Below, in pieces: positions 5,624-12,853 of a DNA stretch of 15,081 nt. The translations under genes were made by a program, and so were the position numbers. Position 1 is the stretch's first letter. Every line of letters starts with the position of its first letter. Source of the stretch: Candidatus Kaiserbacteria bacterium (GTDB lineage Bacteria; Patescibacteriota; Minisyncoccia; Phycocordibacterales; UBA12088); assembly GCA_007116405.1 (NCBI GenBank), contig SKIN01000050.1:1-15081 (forward strand), read 5' to 3'. A model generated the notes under the pieces. The model saw only the letters and a program-made list of their open reading frames with translations. It was not told the DNA's origin and ran no database searches.

Positions 5624-7384
5624 ATGTCAGACCCGGTACAACAGATAAAAGACCGCTTGAATATAGTGGATGTCGTCGGCCGCTACGTGAAGCTTACGCG
5701 AGCAGGCCGGAACTACAAAGGCCTCTCACCGTTTCGTAAAGAAAAGTCACCGAGCTTCTTTGTGAATCCCGAGAAAGGGATGTACTACGACTTCTCGTCC
5801 GGCCAGGGAGGGGATCTTTTTACCTTTGTGCAGACCATGGAGGGGCTCGACTTCAAAGGAGCGCTCCACATGCTTGCGGAGCAGGCTGGGGTGGAGATAC
5901 GCCACGAAAGCAAGGAGGCGAGGGATACGCGCGAACGCCTCTATGCCGTTCTTGAGGATGCATGCCGCTACTATGAGACCAAACTCACTGAGTCACCCGA
6001 CGTCGTGTCGTATCTTGAGGAACGCGGTATGGAACGCTCGACGATGCGCAGCTTTCGCTTGGGGTATGCTCCGGACGGGTGGCGCAACCTCTCGGAATAC
6101 CTAACGAAGAAGGGCTACAGTCGACAAGAGCTGGAACAAGCGGGACTTGCGAAGCGCGCCGAAGGCAAGAGTGAACCGTACGACCGTTTTCGCTCACGTG
6201 TCATGTTTCCCATCATGGACCCGGCGGGCAGGGTCGTGGCCTTTAGTGGCCGCATATACGGGGAGGCGGCCAAGGATGACAAGAATGCAAAGTACTTGAA
6301 TTCACCCGAGACACCACTCTTTGATAAAGGGCGTATTCTCTACGGATACGACAAAGCGAAAAACTTTATCCGCAAGTACGATTTTTCGATACTCGTAGAA
6401 GGTCAGATGGACATTGTGATGAGTCATCAGGCCGGGTATGCAAACACGGTCGCCGTCTCCGGCACCGGGCTTACCGTAGACCACCTTGGGCTCCTGCAAC
6501 GCCTCAGCCCAAAGATAGTCATGGCGTTTGATGCGGACAGTGCGGGTATAGCAAGTAGTGGTAGAGCAGCGGGCCTTGCACTCGAACGTGGTATGGACGT
6601 GAAAGTGGCACGCGTGCCGGTGGGAAAAGATCCCGCGGACTGTATCAAGGAAGATAAGGAGCTGTGGAAACAGGCCATCAAGGACAGCGTGCACGTCATC
6701 GAATTCTACCTCGACATCATACGGCGAGAGAACAAAGAGCAGGGCGGTGACCGACGTAAGCTGGCGCTTGCAGTGCGCGACACCGTACTGCCGTACGTGG
6801 CACGGATACAGAGCGGTGTCGACCAGGCACACTTTGTGCGGCTTATTGTGGACGCCATAGGACTGGCGGAGGATGCTGTGTGGCAGGACGTGCGAGCACA
6901 CGCGCAGCGACTTCGTGAAGAGTCAAAGCGCACACGCATGGAGCAGCAACCCTCGCCCGTACCCGCTTCGACGGCGCCTGAGCCGCAGAAGCGTTCCCGA
7001 CGCGACACCCTCGAACGAGGTCTCGCCGGTTTTCTCTTTTGGCAGGAGACGCTTGAACCCCGAGTGCTCGAAGTATCGCATGTGCAGGATAAGGCTGCGG
7101 AGTTCTCAATAGAGCTCGAGCCACTGCTTGCAAGACACTTTGACGCGAAAGACACATTGGCATTTGAAGCGGAGATAGTTCATGCCGACGCCCAAGACCC
7201 GGTCGCACTTTTGGATGAATTGATGCGTACCGCCGCCAGGGAGATACTCCGGGAGGAGCGTGCCGACGTCTCGTATCGTTTGCGCCAGGCGGAGATCGAC
7301 GGAGATGACACGCGGGCCGCAGCACTGCTCGAGCGGTTCAATGAACTCGCACGGTGTATAGAAGCCCTTGAACGCACCACATAA
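5624..7384 (+). CDS. dnaG: DNA primase DnaG with degenerate zinc-binding site
   Basis: The predicted primase (586 aa) makes RNA primers for replication. The N-terminal domain (residues 1-95) keeps the family frame, but every zinc ligand is replaced: the usual CPFH is SPFR (S35, R38) and the usual CFGCG is DFSSG (D56, S59). The catalytic core is intact. It has the DRFRSRVMFPI basic segment (187-197), FSGR (207-210) and a TOPRIM fold with E259 in EGQMD and D303/D305 in DADSAG. Residues 440-586 form a divergent C-terminal domain, where the helicase DnaB normally binds, after a Pro/Arg-rich linker. Residue 259 is the only Glu in the expected place, so activity is likely. ATG 5624 is preferred over an upstream in-frame start at 5609, which falls in the promoter. 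rpoD follows after 38 nt, the classic dnaG-rpoD pairing. Confidence 0.95.
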   Translation: MSDPVQQIKDRLNIVDVVGRYVKLTRAGRNYKGLSPFRKEKSPSFFVNPEKGMYYDFSSGQGGDLFTFVQTMEGLDFKGALHMLAEQAGVEIRHESKEARDTRERLYAVLEDACRYYETKLTESPDVVSYLEERGMERSTMRSFRLGYAPDGWRNLSEYLTKKGYSRQELEQAGLAKRAEGKSEPYDRFRSRVMFPIMDPAGRVVAFSGRIYGEAAKDDKNAKYLNSPETPLFDKGRILYGYDKAKNFIRKYDFSILVEGQMDIVMSHQAGYANTVAVSGTGLTVDHLGLLQRLSPKIVMAFDADSAGIASSGRAAGLALERGMDVKVARVPVGKDPADCIKEDKELWKQAIKDSVHVIEFYLDIIRRENKEQGGDRRKLALAVRDTVLPYVARIQSGVDQAHFVRLIVDAIGLAEDAVWQDVRAHAQRLREESKRTRMEQQPSPVPASTAPEPQKRSRRDTLERGLAGFLFWQETLEPRVLEVSHVQDKAAEFSIELEPLLARHFDAKDTLAFEAEIVHADAQDPVALLDELMRTAAREILREERADVSYRLRQAEIDGDDTRAAALLERFNELARCIEALERTT

Positions 7385-7396
7385 GCGTGGTACTAT
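7368..7396 (+). promoter_or_regulatory. Promoter of rpoD inside the end of dnaG
   Basis: TTGAAC (7368-7373, within the dnaG coding sequence), 17-bp spacer, extended -10 TGGTACTAT (7388-7396). Expected start near 7403, giving a leader of about 20 nt without a recognisable Shine-Dalgarno site. Confidence 0.55.
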
Positions 7397-7422
7397 CCTT
7401 GACATATTCTTAACCATTGCAC

Positions 7423-8844
7423 ATGGCGTCTACAAGTGTAGCAAACAAAAAAGCGAAAGCGCCAAAGAAAGCACCCGTCAAAAAGACGGCATCAAAGAAA
7501 GGAGCGTCAACCAAAAAGAAGACGCCCACAAATAAAAAAGCGACAGTAAAGACCAAAAGGCCTGTCGCACCCGCGAAGAAGAGGAGTGTGGTGAGAGCTC
7601 CCAAAAAACGTCTCACAGGGAAGCAGCTGAAGAAGGTGGTAAAAGCGAAGGCGGCTAAGAAGAAAAAGCCGTCGTCATCTGCTGGTGTCCGTAAGGCACC
7701 GACGAAGGCCGCATCCACTAAAGCGAAACCCAAGAAGGAAAAACGTGAAGCGCCGGTCAAGCTCTCTGAGCAGGATCGCAGAGCGGAGTCGCTCCTCCAG
7801 AAAGGGCGCGACCGTGGATATGTCATATACGACGAGATACTCCATGAGTTCCCAAAGATAGAGGAGGATATCGTCTTTCTTGAAACGCTGTATGACAAAT
7901 TCAACGCGGCGAGCGTCGACGTCATCGAGGGTGGAAACATCCTTAGTGAAGAAGACCCCGACCCGCTGCCTGAGCGCAGTCACCCCATACGAGGAGGAGG
8001 CGGTCGCGGTTCCGGCTATGATTCCATACAGATGTACCTGCGTGAAATAGGTCAGTACCACCTGCTCACGGCACGTGAGGAGCGAGCACTCGCAAAACGC
8101 GTCATGGAAGGTGAAGCCGAGGCAAGAAATCTCCTCGCTCGCAGCAACCTTCGCTTGGTCGTATCCATTGCGAAGCGTTACATCGGCAGAAGTCCGGACT
8201 TGACCCTGCTCGACCTCATTCAAGAGGGAAATATGGGTCTCTTTAAGGCCGTGGATAAGTTTGACTACACCAAGGGGTACAAGTTCTCAACCTACGCCAC
8301 ATGGTGGATACGCCAAGCTATCACCCGAGCTCTCGCCGACCAAAGCAGGACCATTCGTATTCCTGTGCACATGGTGGAGACCATTGCAAAGTACAAGCAG
8401 GTCTATCGCCGGCTCTCACAAGACCTTGGCCGTGACCCGTCACCTGAAGAGGTGGCAATAGAGATGGACATCGAGGTCGATAAGATATACCTCATCGAAA
8501 AAATAAGCCAAGACACGGTGTCACTCGAGAGCCCTGTAGGTGACAGCGACGACGATCGTTCGGTACTCGGTGACTTCATCAAAGATGAGACCATTGATTC
8601 TCCCGACCAAGAGACATCGCACAAGATACTCTCCGAGCAGCTGCAGACCATTCTTGATGACCTTTCACCCAAGGAGCGTAAGATACTCGTGCTGCGCCAC
8701 GGTCTGGAAGACGGGCACTATCACACTCTTGAAGAGGTGGGCAAAGAGTTCGGAGTCACGCGTGAACGTATCCGTCAGATCGAGGCGAAAGCCATTGAAA
8801 AGATACGCCACCACGAAATGGCTCGAGCATTGCGCAACTACTAA
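7423..8844 (+). CDS. rpoD: Primary sigma factor RpoD (sigma-70) with lysine-rich N-terminal tail
   Basis: The predicted sigma factor (473 aa) directs RNA polymerase to housekeeping promoters. Residues 1-112 are an extended Lys/Ala/Pro/Thr-rich tail like histone H1. Residues 115-180 resemble region 1.1. Region 1.2 begins at YDSIQMYLREIG (199-210). Region 2 (about 228-325) contains NLRLVVSIAKRY, DLIQEGNMGL and YKFSTYATWWIRQAI, the -10 recognition and melting segment. Region 3 is about 326-400. Region 4 (411-473) carries LSPKERKILVLRHGL and the -35-binding helix GVTRERIRQIEAKAIEKIR. All regions of a group 1 sigma factor are present. The ATG at 7423 is chosen over a TTG six bases upstream. Its -10 element TGGTACTAT is of the extended type seen at several other promoters in the window. 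Confidence 0.96.
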   Translation: MASTSVANKKAKAPKKAPVKKTASKKGASTKKKTPTNKKATVKTKRPVAPAKKRSVVRAPKKRLTGKQLKKVVKAKAAKKKKPSSSAGVRKAPTKAASTKAKPKKEKREAPVKLSEQDRRAESLLQKGRDRGYVIYDEILHEFPKIEEDIVFLETLYDKFNAASVDVIEGGNILSEEDPDPLPERSHPIRGGGGRGSGYDSIQMYLREIGQYHLLTAREERALAKRVMEGEAEARNLLARSNLRLVVSIAKRYIGRSPDLTLLDLIQEGNMGLFKAVDKFDYTKGYKFSTYATWWIRQAITRALADQSRTIRIPVHMVETIAKYKQVYRRLSQDLGRDPSPEEVAIEMDIEVDKIYLIEKISQDTVSLESPVGDSDDDRSVLGDFIKDETIDSPDQETSHKILSEQLQTILDDLSPKERKILVLRHGLEDGHYHTLEEVGKEFGVTRERIRQIEAKAIEKIRHHEMARALRNY

Positions 8845-8866
8845 CAAGCCGTATACCGTGTTGCAC

Positions 8867-8889
8867 CAAGCCCCCAAAACGGGGGCTTG
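8867..8889 (+). terminator. GC-rich stem-loop after rpoD
   Basis: CAAGCCCCC (8867-8875) pairs exactly with GGGGGCTTG (8881-8889) around a 5-nt loop. It lies 22 nt after the rpoD stop but lacks a T-run, so it is a weak or atypical terminator. It ends just upstream of the -10 box of the next gene. Confidence 0.5.
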
Positions 8890-8896
8890 CGCGTAG

Positions 8897-8905
8897 TGGT
8901 ATACT
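8897..8905 (+). promoter_or_regulatory. Extended -10 of the helicase-nuclease gene, probably leaderless
   Basis: TGGTATACT (8897-8905) lies exactly 6 nt before ATG 8912, the same arrangement as at 3922. No -35 match is visible, and the region where it would fall is the 3' arm of the preceding stem-loop. GGAG at 8906-8909 is too close to the ATG to act as a normal ribosome site. Confidence 0.65.
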
Positions 8906-8911
8906 GGAGCG

Positions 8912-11900
8912 ATGCCACAGGACACCTCTGCATACGACCGTCTCTACGCGATGCTCAACAAAGAGCAGCGCGCCGCAGTCGATACCATCGATGGACCCGT
9001 GATGGTGATAGCCGGCCCCGGTACGGGAAAGACGCAGATACTCACACTGCGTATCGCCAACATTCTCCGTAAGACTGACATACCCGCCGACGCCATCCTC
9101 GCCCTCACGTTTACCAATGCCGCCGCTGCGAACATGCGCAAGCGTCTCGTTTCCATCATAGGAAGTGACGGCTATCGGGTATCTATTTTTACCTTTCACA
9201 GTTTTGCAGACCATCTGATAGAACGATACCCGGAATGGTTTCCGCGTATTGCAGGGTACTCGAACTGCAGTGACGTGGAGCGTATCGATATCCTCCGTCA
9301 GCTTATGGACCAAGCGGGCATGACCGGACAGTACGAAATACTACGCCCCATAGCCGACCCGTACCGCAACATCCCCGAGATACTCTCCGGCATCAGTCAC
9401 CTAAAGAGGGAGGGTATGACACCTGCGGATCTTGGTGCGTGGATAACAGAAGAGAGAGAAGCGGTGGAAGCGCAAGACGACCTGTACCACACCAAGGGCG
9501 CGCATAAGGGCAAGATGAAGGGTGCATACCAGAAGGAGCTGCGCATGCTGGACAAATTGGAGGAGCTGCGCGTGCTCTACGAGCGCTATCGAGAGGAGTT
9601 GGTGCGTCGGAGACGGTACGACTTTGACGATGCACTCCTTACCCTCATAGAGGCATTCACAGAGCACGAGGACTTCCTGCGGGAGATACAGGAGGAGTAC
9701 CAATATTTTCTTGTGGACGAGCACCAAGATACGAACGGAGCGCAAAACAAGATACTTGAACTCCTGGTGACCTACTTTGACATGCCGAACCTCTTTGTCG
9801 TGGGGGACGAAAAGCAAGCCATCTTTCGTTTTCAGGGCGCCTCGCTCGACAACTTCCTGTATTTTGAGAAGAAATTCAAGCAGGTCGACCGCATCACGCT
9901 CGCAACGAACTACCGCAGTCATCAGGGTATTCTCGATGCCGCGCACATGCTCATAGGGCATAACACCGGCGGTATTGTTGCCCCCCTTACCGCCCACGGC
10001 ACGGTAGCGGCTCCTCAGGACCGCAACGTGAAAGTGTATGAGTTCTCAGCGGATGACGAGGAGCTGCTCTTTCTTGCCGAGTCGGTGCAGGGCCTCCTTG
10101 ATCAAGGTGTGCCTCCGCATGAGATAGCCGTACTCTATCGCACTAACCGCGACGTCGAGGAGATAGCGGATTACTTTGAGCGCTTAGGCATACCCTTCAT
10201 CATCGAGTCCGGTCATGGCGTGCTCGACGACGCCGATGTTAGAAAACTGAACCGTATACTGCGCGTACTTGCGGATCCGGACAATGATGACGAGCTTGCG
10301 AAGCTACTGTTCCTCACCTTCTTCGACATTCCTATCGAGGACGTCTACGCGCTCATACGGGAAGCGCGGCATGGAGATAGGACATTGTTTGCCACTCTCG
10401 CAGCCCCCGGCTGTACGCTGACTCGCCCGGACGCTACGCGGGCACTATACGAAAAGCTCACCTCCTGGAAAAGTGCTGCAGAGAATGAACCATTTCTCAA
10501 TGTGTTTGAGCGAGTCGTGCGCGAATCGGGTCTACTTACGCACATTCAGAATTCCACCTTCCATACGGAGAAGTTTGATAAGCTGGTGCGTCTCTTTGAC
10601 GAGATAAAATCGCATGTCCGACGTCAGCCATTCTTTGGTGTTTCCGATTACCTTACGTTTCTCCGTATTCTTGAAGAACACAACCTCACCCTTGAGGCGC
10701 CATCACGGCAGGTGCCAAACGCAGTGCGCCTCATGACCGCACATAAAGCGAAAGGGCTGGAGTTCGACCACGTGTTCATCGTGCATGCATACGACGGCCA
10801 CTGGGGAGGAAGGAGGACCAGAAACTTCTTCCGTCTGCCGTATCGTGCGGGTGACGGGGCTATGGCGGGTAATGACACCGAGGACGAACGCCGACTCTTT
10901 TACGTCGCGCTGACGCGCGCTCGCAAAGAGGTGTACGTGAGTTACTCTGCCCGTGCACCCGATGGCAGGGAACGCGTACAGACGCAATTTCTCGAGGAGA
11001 TGCACGATGACATCAAGACGGTCGTACACGGTGACAGTCTCGGCTACGCGGCAAAACGCCCTCCGCTCTTTGTGGAGCGCAAGGGTCGCCATGGTGCGGT
11101 AAAGTACCATGATTTCATACGTGAGGCGTTCGCGGAGCGTGGGTTGTCAGCTACTGCTCTCAACAACTACCTGACTTGCCCGTGGAAGTGGTTCTATGAA
11201 AGCTTCTTTCACACACGATTCGTGCCGACCGTGCATCAAATAAAGGGTACAGCCACACACAAAGCACTCGAGGAATTTTTCGAGCGCCGCAACAAGAAAC
11301 CACGCACCGGGTACACATACCTCGCCGAACGCTTCACAACACACATGGAAGACGTCGACCTCGAACCTGCTGTTCGCGCTCGTGTTCTCAATGAGACACT
11401 CGAGGCGCTCGAGGGCTGGCATACTACGTGGGCACCTACTTGGCCCGCAAAGAGCGTAAATGAGCTCATGATATCGGGTGTACTTTTGGGTAATGACATA
11501 CGGCTCACGGGGAAACTCGACAAATTGGAATGTCTTGATGACCGTTGTCGAGAGGTGCGGGTGGTCGACTACAAGACAGGGAGGCCAAAAAGCCGCAATG
11601 ACATTGAGGGTCTCACGAAGACAGCGCAGCGTTCACCCGGAGGAGGTGGGTACAAGCGGCAGTTGGTGTTCTATAAATTGCTACTTGATAGGTACGCCGA
11701 CGGTATGTACGCAATGCAGGAAGGCGTACTTGATTTCATACAACCGACAGAGAGCGGGAAGTATAAAAAGGAGGCATTCGTTATCGACAGAGATCAGACT
11801 CGTGAGCTCGAGGACACCATAATGCGTGTCGCAGAGGAAATACGCGAACTTGCATTCTGGGAGACACGGTGTGAGGATCCGAAATGTGGTGAGTGCGCAC

Positions 11901-11920
11901 TCCGTGACCTGATGGAGTAA
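8912..11920 (+). CDS. UvrD/AdnA-like helicase fused to RecB-type nuclease with probable Fe-S cluster
   Basis: The predicted protein (1002 aa) couples a superfamily 1 DNA helicase to a nuclease. It probably works in double-strand-break end processing or recombination. Helicase motifs in order: I AGPGTGKT (34-41), Ia ALTFTNAAA (64-72), II VDEHQDTN (268-275), III GDEKQAIFRFQGA (298-310), IV TNYRS (332-336), V MTAHKAKGLEFDH (608-620) and VI FYVALTRARK (663-672). Motif II reads DEHQD where UvrD usually has DEFQD. The C-terminal nuclease (about 742-1002) has H783 in ATHKALEEF, D870 in GKLDKLE, D886 and K888 in VDYKTG, and Q917 in YKRQLVFY. Four cysteines, C756 and then C987, C992 and C995, flank the nuclease as in AddB-type iron-sulfur nucleases. 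No separate AddA/RecC partner is encoded here. It resembles mycobacterial AdnA in design. It converges tail to tail with the DsbA-like gene, with only 18 nt between stops. Confidence 0.92.
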   Translation: MPQDTSAYDRLYAMLNKEQRAAVDTIDGPVMVIAGPGTGKTQILTLRIANILRKTDIPADAILALTFTNAAAANMRKRLVSIIGSDGYRVSIFTFHSFADHLIERYPEWFPRIAGYSNCSDVERIDILRQLMDQAGMTGQYEILRPIADPYRNIPEILSGISHLKREGMTPADLGAWITEEREAVEAQDDLYHTKGAHKGKMKGAYQKELRMLDKLEELRVLYERYREELVRRRRYDFDDALLTLIEAFTEHEDFLREIQEEYQYFLVDEHQDTNGAQNKILELLVTYFDMPNLFVVGDEKQAIFRFQGASLDNFLYFEKKFKQVDRITLATNYRSHQGILDAAHMLIGHNTGGIVAPLTAHGTVAAPQDRNVKVYEFSADDEELLFLAESVQGLLDQGVPPHEIAVLYRTNRDVEEIADYFERLGIPFIIESGHGVLDDADVRKLNRILRVLADPDNDDELAKLLFLTFFDIPIEDVYALIREARHGDRTLFATLAAPGCTLTRPDATRALYEKLTSWKSAAENEPFLNVFERVVRESGLLTHIQNSTFHTEKFDKLVRLFDEIKSHVRRQPFFGVSDYLTFLRILEEHNLTLEAPSRQVPNAVRLMTAHKAKGLEFDHVFIVHAYDGHWGGRRTRNFFRLPYRAGDGAMAGNDTEDERRLFYVALTRARKEVYVSYSARAPDGRERVQTQFLEEMHDDIKTVVHGDSLGYAAKRPPLFVERKGRHGAVKYHDFIREAFAERGLSATALNNYLTCPWKWFYESFFHTRFVPTVHQIKGTATHKALEEFFERRNKKPRTGYTYLAERFTTHMEDVDLEPAVRARVLNETLEALEGWHTTWAPTWPAKSVNELMISGVLLGNDIRLTGKLDKLECLDDRCREVRVVDYKTGRPKSRNDIEGLTKTAQRSPGGGGYKRQLVFYKLLLDRYADGMYAMQEGVLDFIQPTESGKYKKEAFVIDRDQTRELEDTIMRVAEEIRELAFWETRCEDPKCGECALRDLME

Positions 11921-11938
11921 GTGCCTGTGACTTCGCGG

Positions 11939-12790
11939 CTACTCTTCAGGGAACTCTTCTGCCGGGATACGTTCGCTGTATGGCCTGCGCGTAGATACAG
12001 GGGTGTCTGCGTGATCGGCGAATGCATCATCGTCAAACCAGCTCCTGTCTTCACCGACGCTCGGAGCTGCCAACGGTTCGTTTTTCACGCGCTGTATCAT
12101 GATACGGAGTGAGGCAGCAAGGCCAAGGAGCGGGCGTGCGCCGGAGAACGACTGTCGGTCGAACGGTGTGAGGATGACCGTGTGCGGAGGTATTTTCACA
12201 CCTGCGGCAACAACCTCGTCAAAGTCTTCCTCTATCTTTTCCATAAGGGTACCGGAGCGCATGCACGTTGAGAACGCTTGGCGGGACACGCCAACCACTT
12301 CTGCCATGTCGATAAGGTCTTGTGGACTCGGGGCTGTGATAGGGTTCGTCACCTTGAAGAGATCATCTGCAAAATCCCAGAAGGCCTGGTTGCCGCCAAG
12401 GTCGGCGACACATTCGGAGGCAAGAGCGAACATTGGCGCTTCTCGGCTGTGTGACACCATCGGCATGTGGCGAAAGACCCATGCCGCATCACCTTCCATG
12501 CCGTACATGGTGATGAGGTTGCGCATCACAGCATGGTGTTCAGCGCATGCTTGGCATGTAAAGTCGGAGTACGTGATGTAAAGGATAGGTGCATCCGGAT
12601 TGCCAAAAACATGATCGTGACGCTGAATGTCCCTAATGGTGTCGAGCTTGAATGCGGGGCGCTCTACCTGGGCAGGGCGCTCTACCGATGCCTTGGAGTT
12701 GTCTCGGAGTGCAAACCACGCTGAAACGCCCACGATGAGCATCGCGGCTATGGACGCCATGGGTAGCAAAAGCTTGTTACGTGGTAGCAT
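11939..12790 (-). CDS. Membrane-anchored DsbA-like thiol-disulfide oxidoreductase
   Basis: The predicted protein (283 aa) should introduce or isomerise disulfide bonds in exported proteins. Residues 8-28 are a single hydrophobic anchor, followed by a linker to about 55. The thioredoxin-fold domain (about 56-235) begins with the family pattern GNPDAPILYITYSDF, followed by the active-site motif CQAC (C79, C82). The presumed cis-proline loop is GVKIPPHTV. The usual FFINGR region after it is replaced by ILTPFDRQSF. The last 45 residues are acidic and probably disordered. The start at 12790 has no Shine-Dalgarno site. Its substrates may include the cysteine-rich SNase encoded divergently two genes away. 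A VKOR or DsbB partner is not in the window. Confidence 0.87.
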   Translation of the reverse strand: MLPRNKLLLPMASIAAMLIVGVSAWFALRDNSKASVERPAQVERPAFKLDTIRDIQRHDHVFGNPDAPILYITYSDFTCQACAEHHAVMRNLITMYGMEGDAAWVFRHMPMVSHSREAPMFALASECVADLGGNQAFWDFADDLFKVTNPITAPSPQDLIDMAEVVGVSRQAFSTCMRSGTLMEKIEEDFDEVVAAGVKIPPHTVILTPFDRQSFSGARPLLGLAASLRIMIQRVKNEPLAAPSVGEDRSWFDDDAFADHADTPVSTRRPYSERIPAEEFPEE

Positions 12791-12798
12791 GGTATACT
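12790..12798 (+). promoter_or_regulatory. Extended -10 candidate for uppP-SNase operon
   Basis: TGGTATACT (12790-12798) is identical to the 8897 element and overlaps the start codon of the divergent DsbA-like gene. Transcription would start near 12805, giving a leader of about 49 nt to ATG 12854. No good -35 is visible. TACCAT at 12839-12844 is a possible second -10 nearer the gene. Confidence 0.45.
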
Positions 12799-12824
12799 GC
12801 CAAAGTTATATGAATAGTGTAGCA

Positions 12825-12842
12825 CGGGGTACCCGGGGTACC
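12825..12842 (+). repeat. Tandem 9-bp repeat and dyad upstream of uppP
   Basis: Two exact copies of cggggtacc lie head to tail (12825-12833, 12834-12842), forming a dyad ggtaccc/gggtacc (12828-12834, 12836-12842). The location in the divergent promoter region makes an operator plausible. Confidence 0.55.
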
Positions 12843-12853
12843 ATAGGCGAGAT

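Noticed and set aside
6302..6901. 199-aa minus-strand open frame within dnaG
   Set aside because: Antisense to the conserved TOPRIM region; its openness follows from dnaG codon use.
7675..8223. 182-aa minus-strand open frame within rpoD
   Set aside because: Antisense to conserved sigma regions 1-2, with no independent signal.
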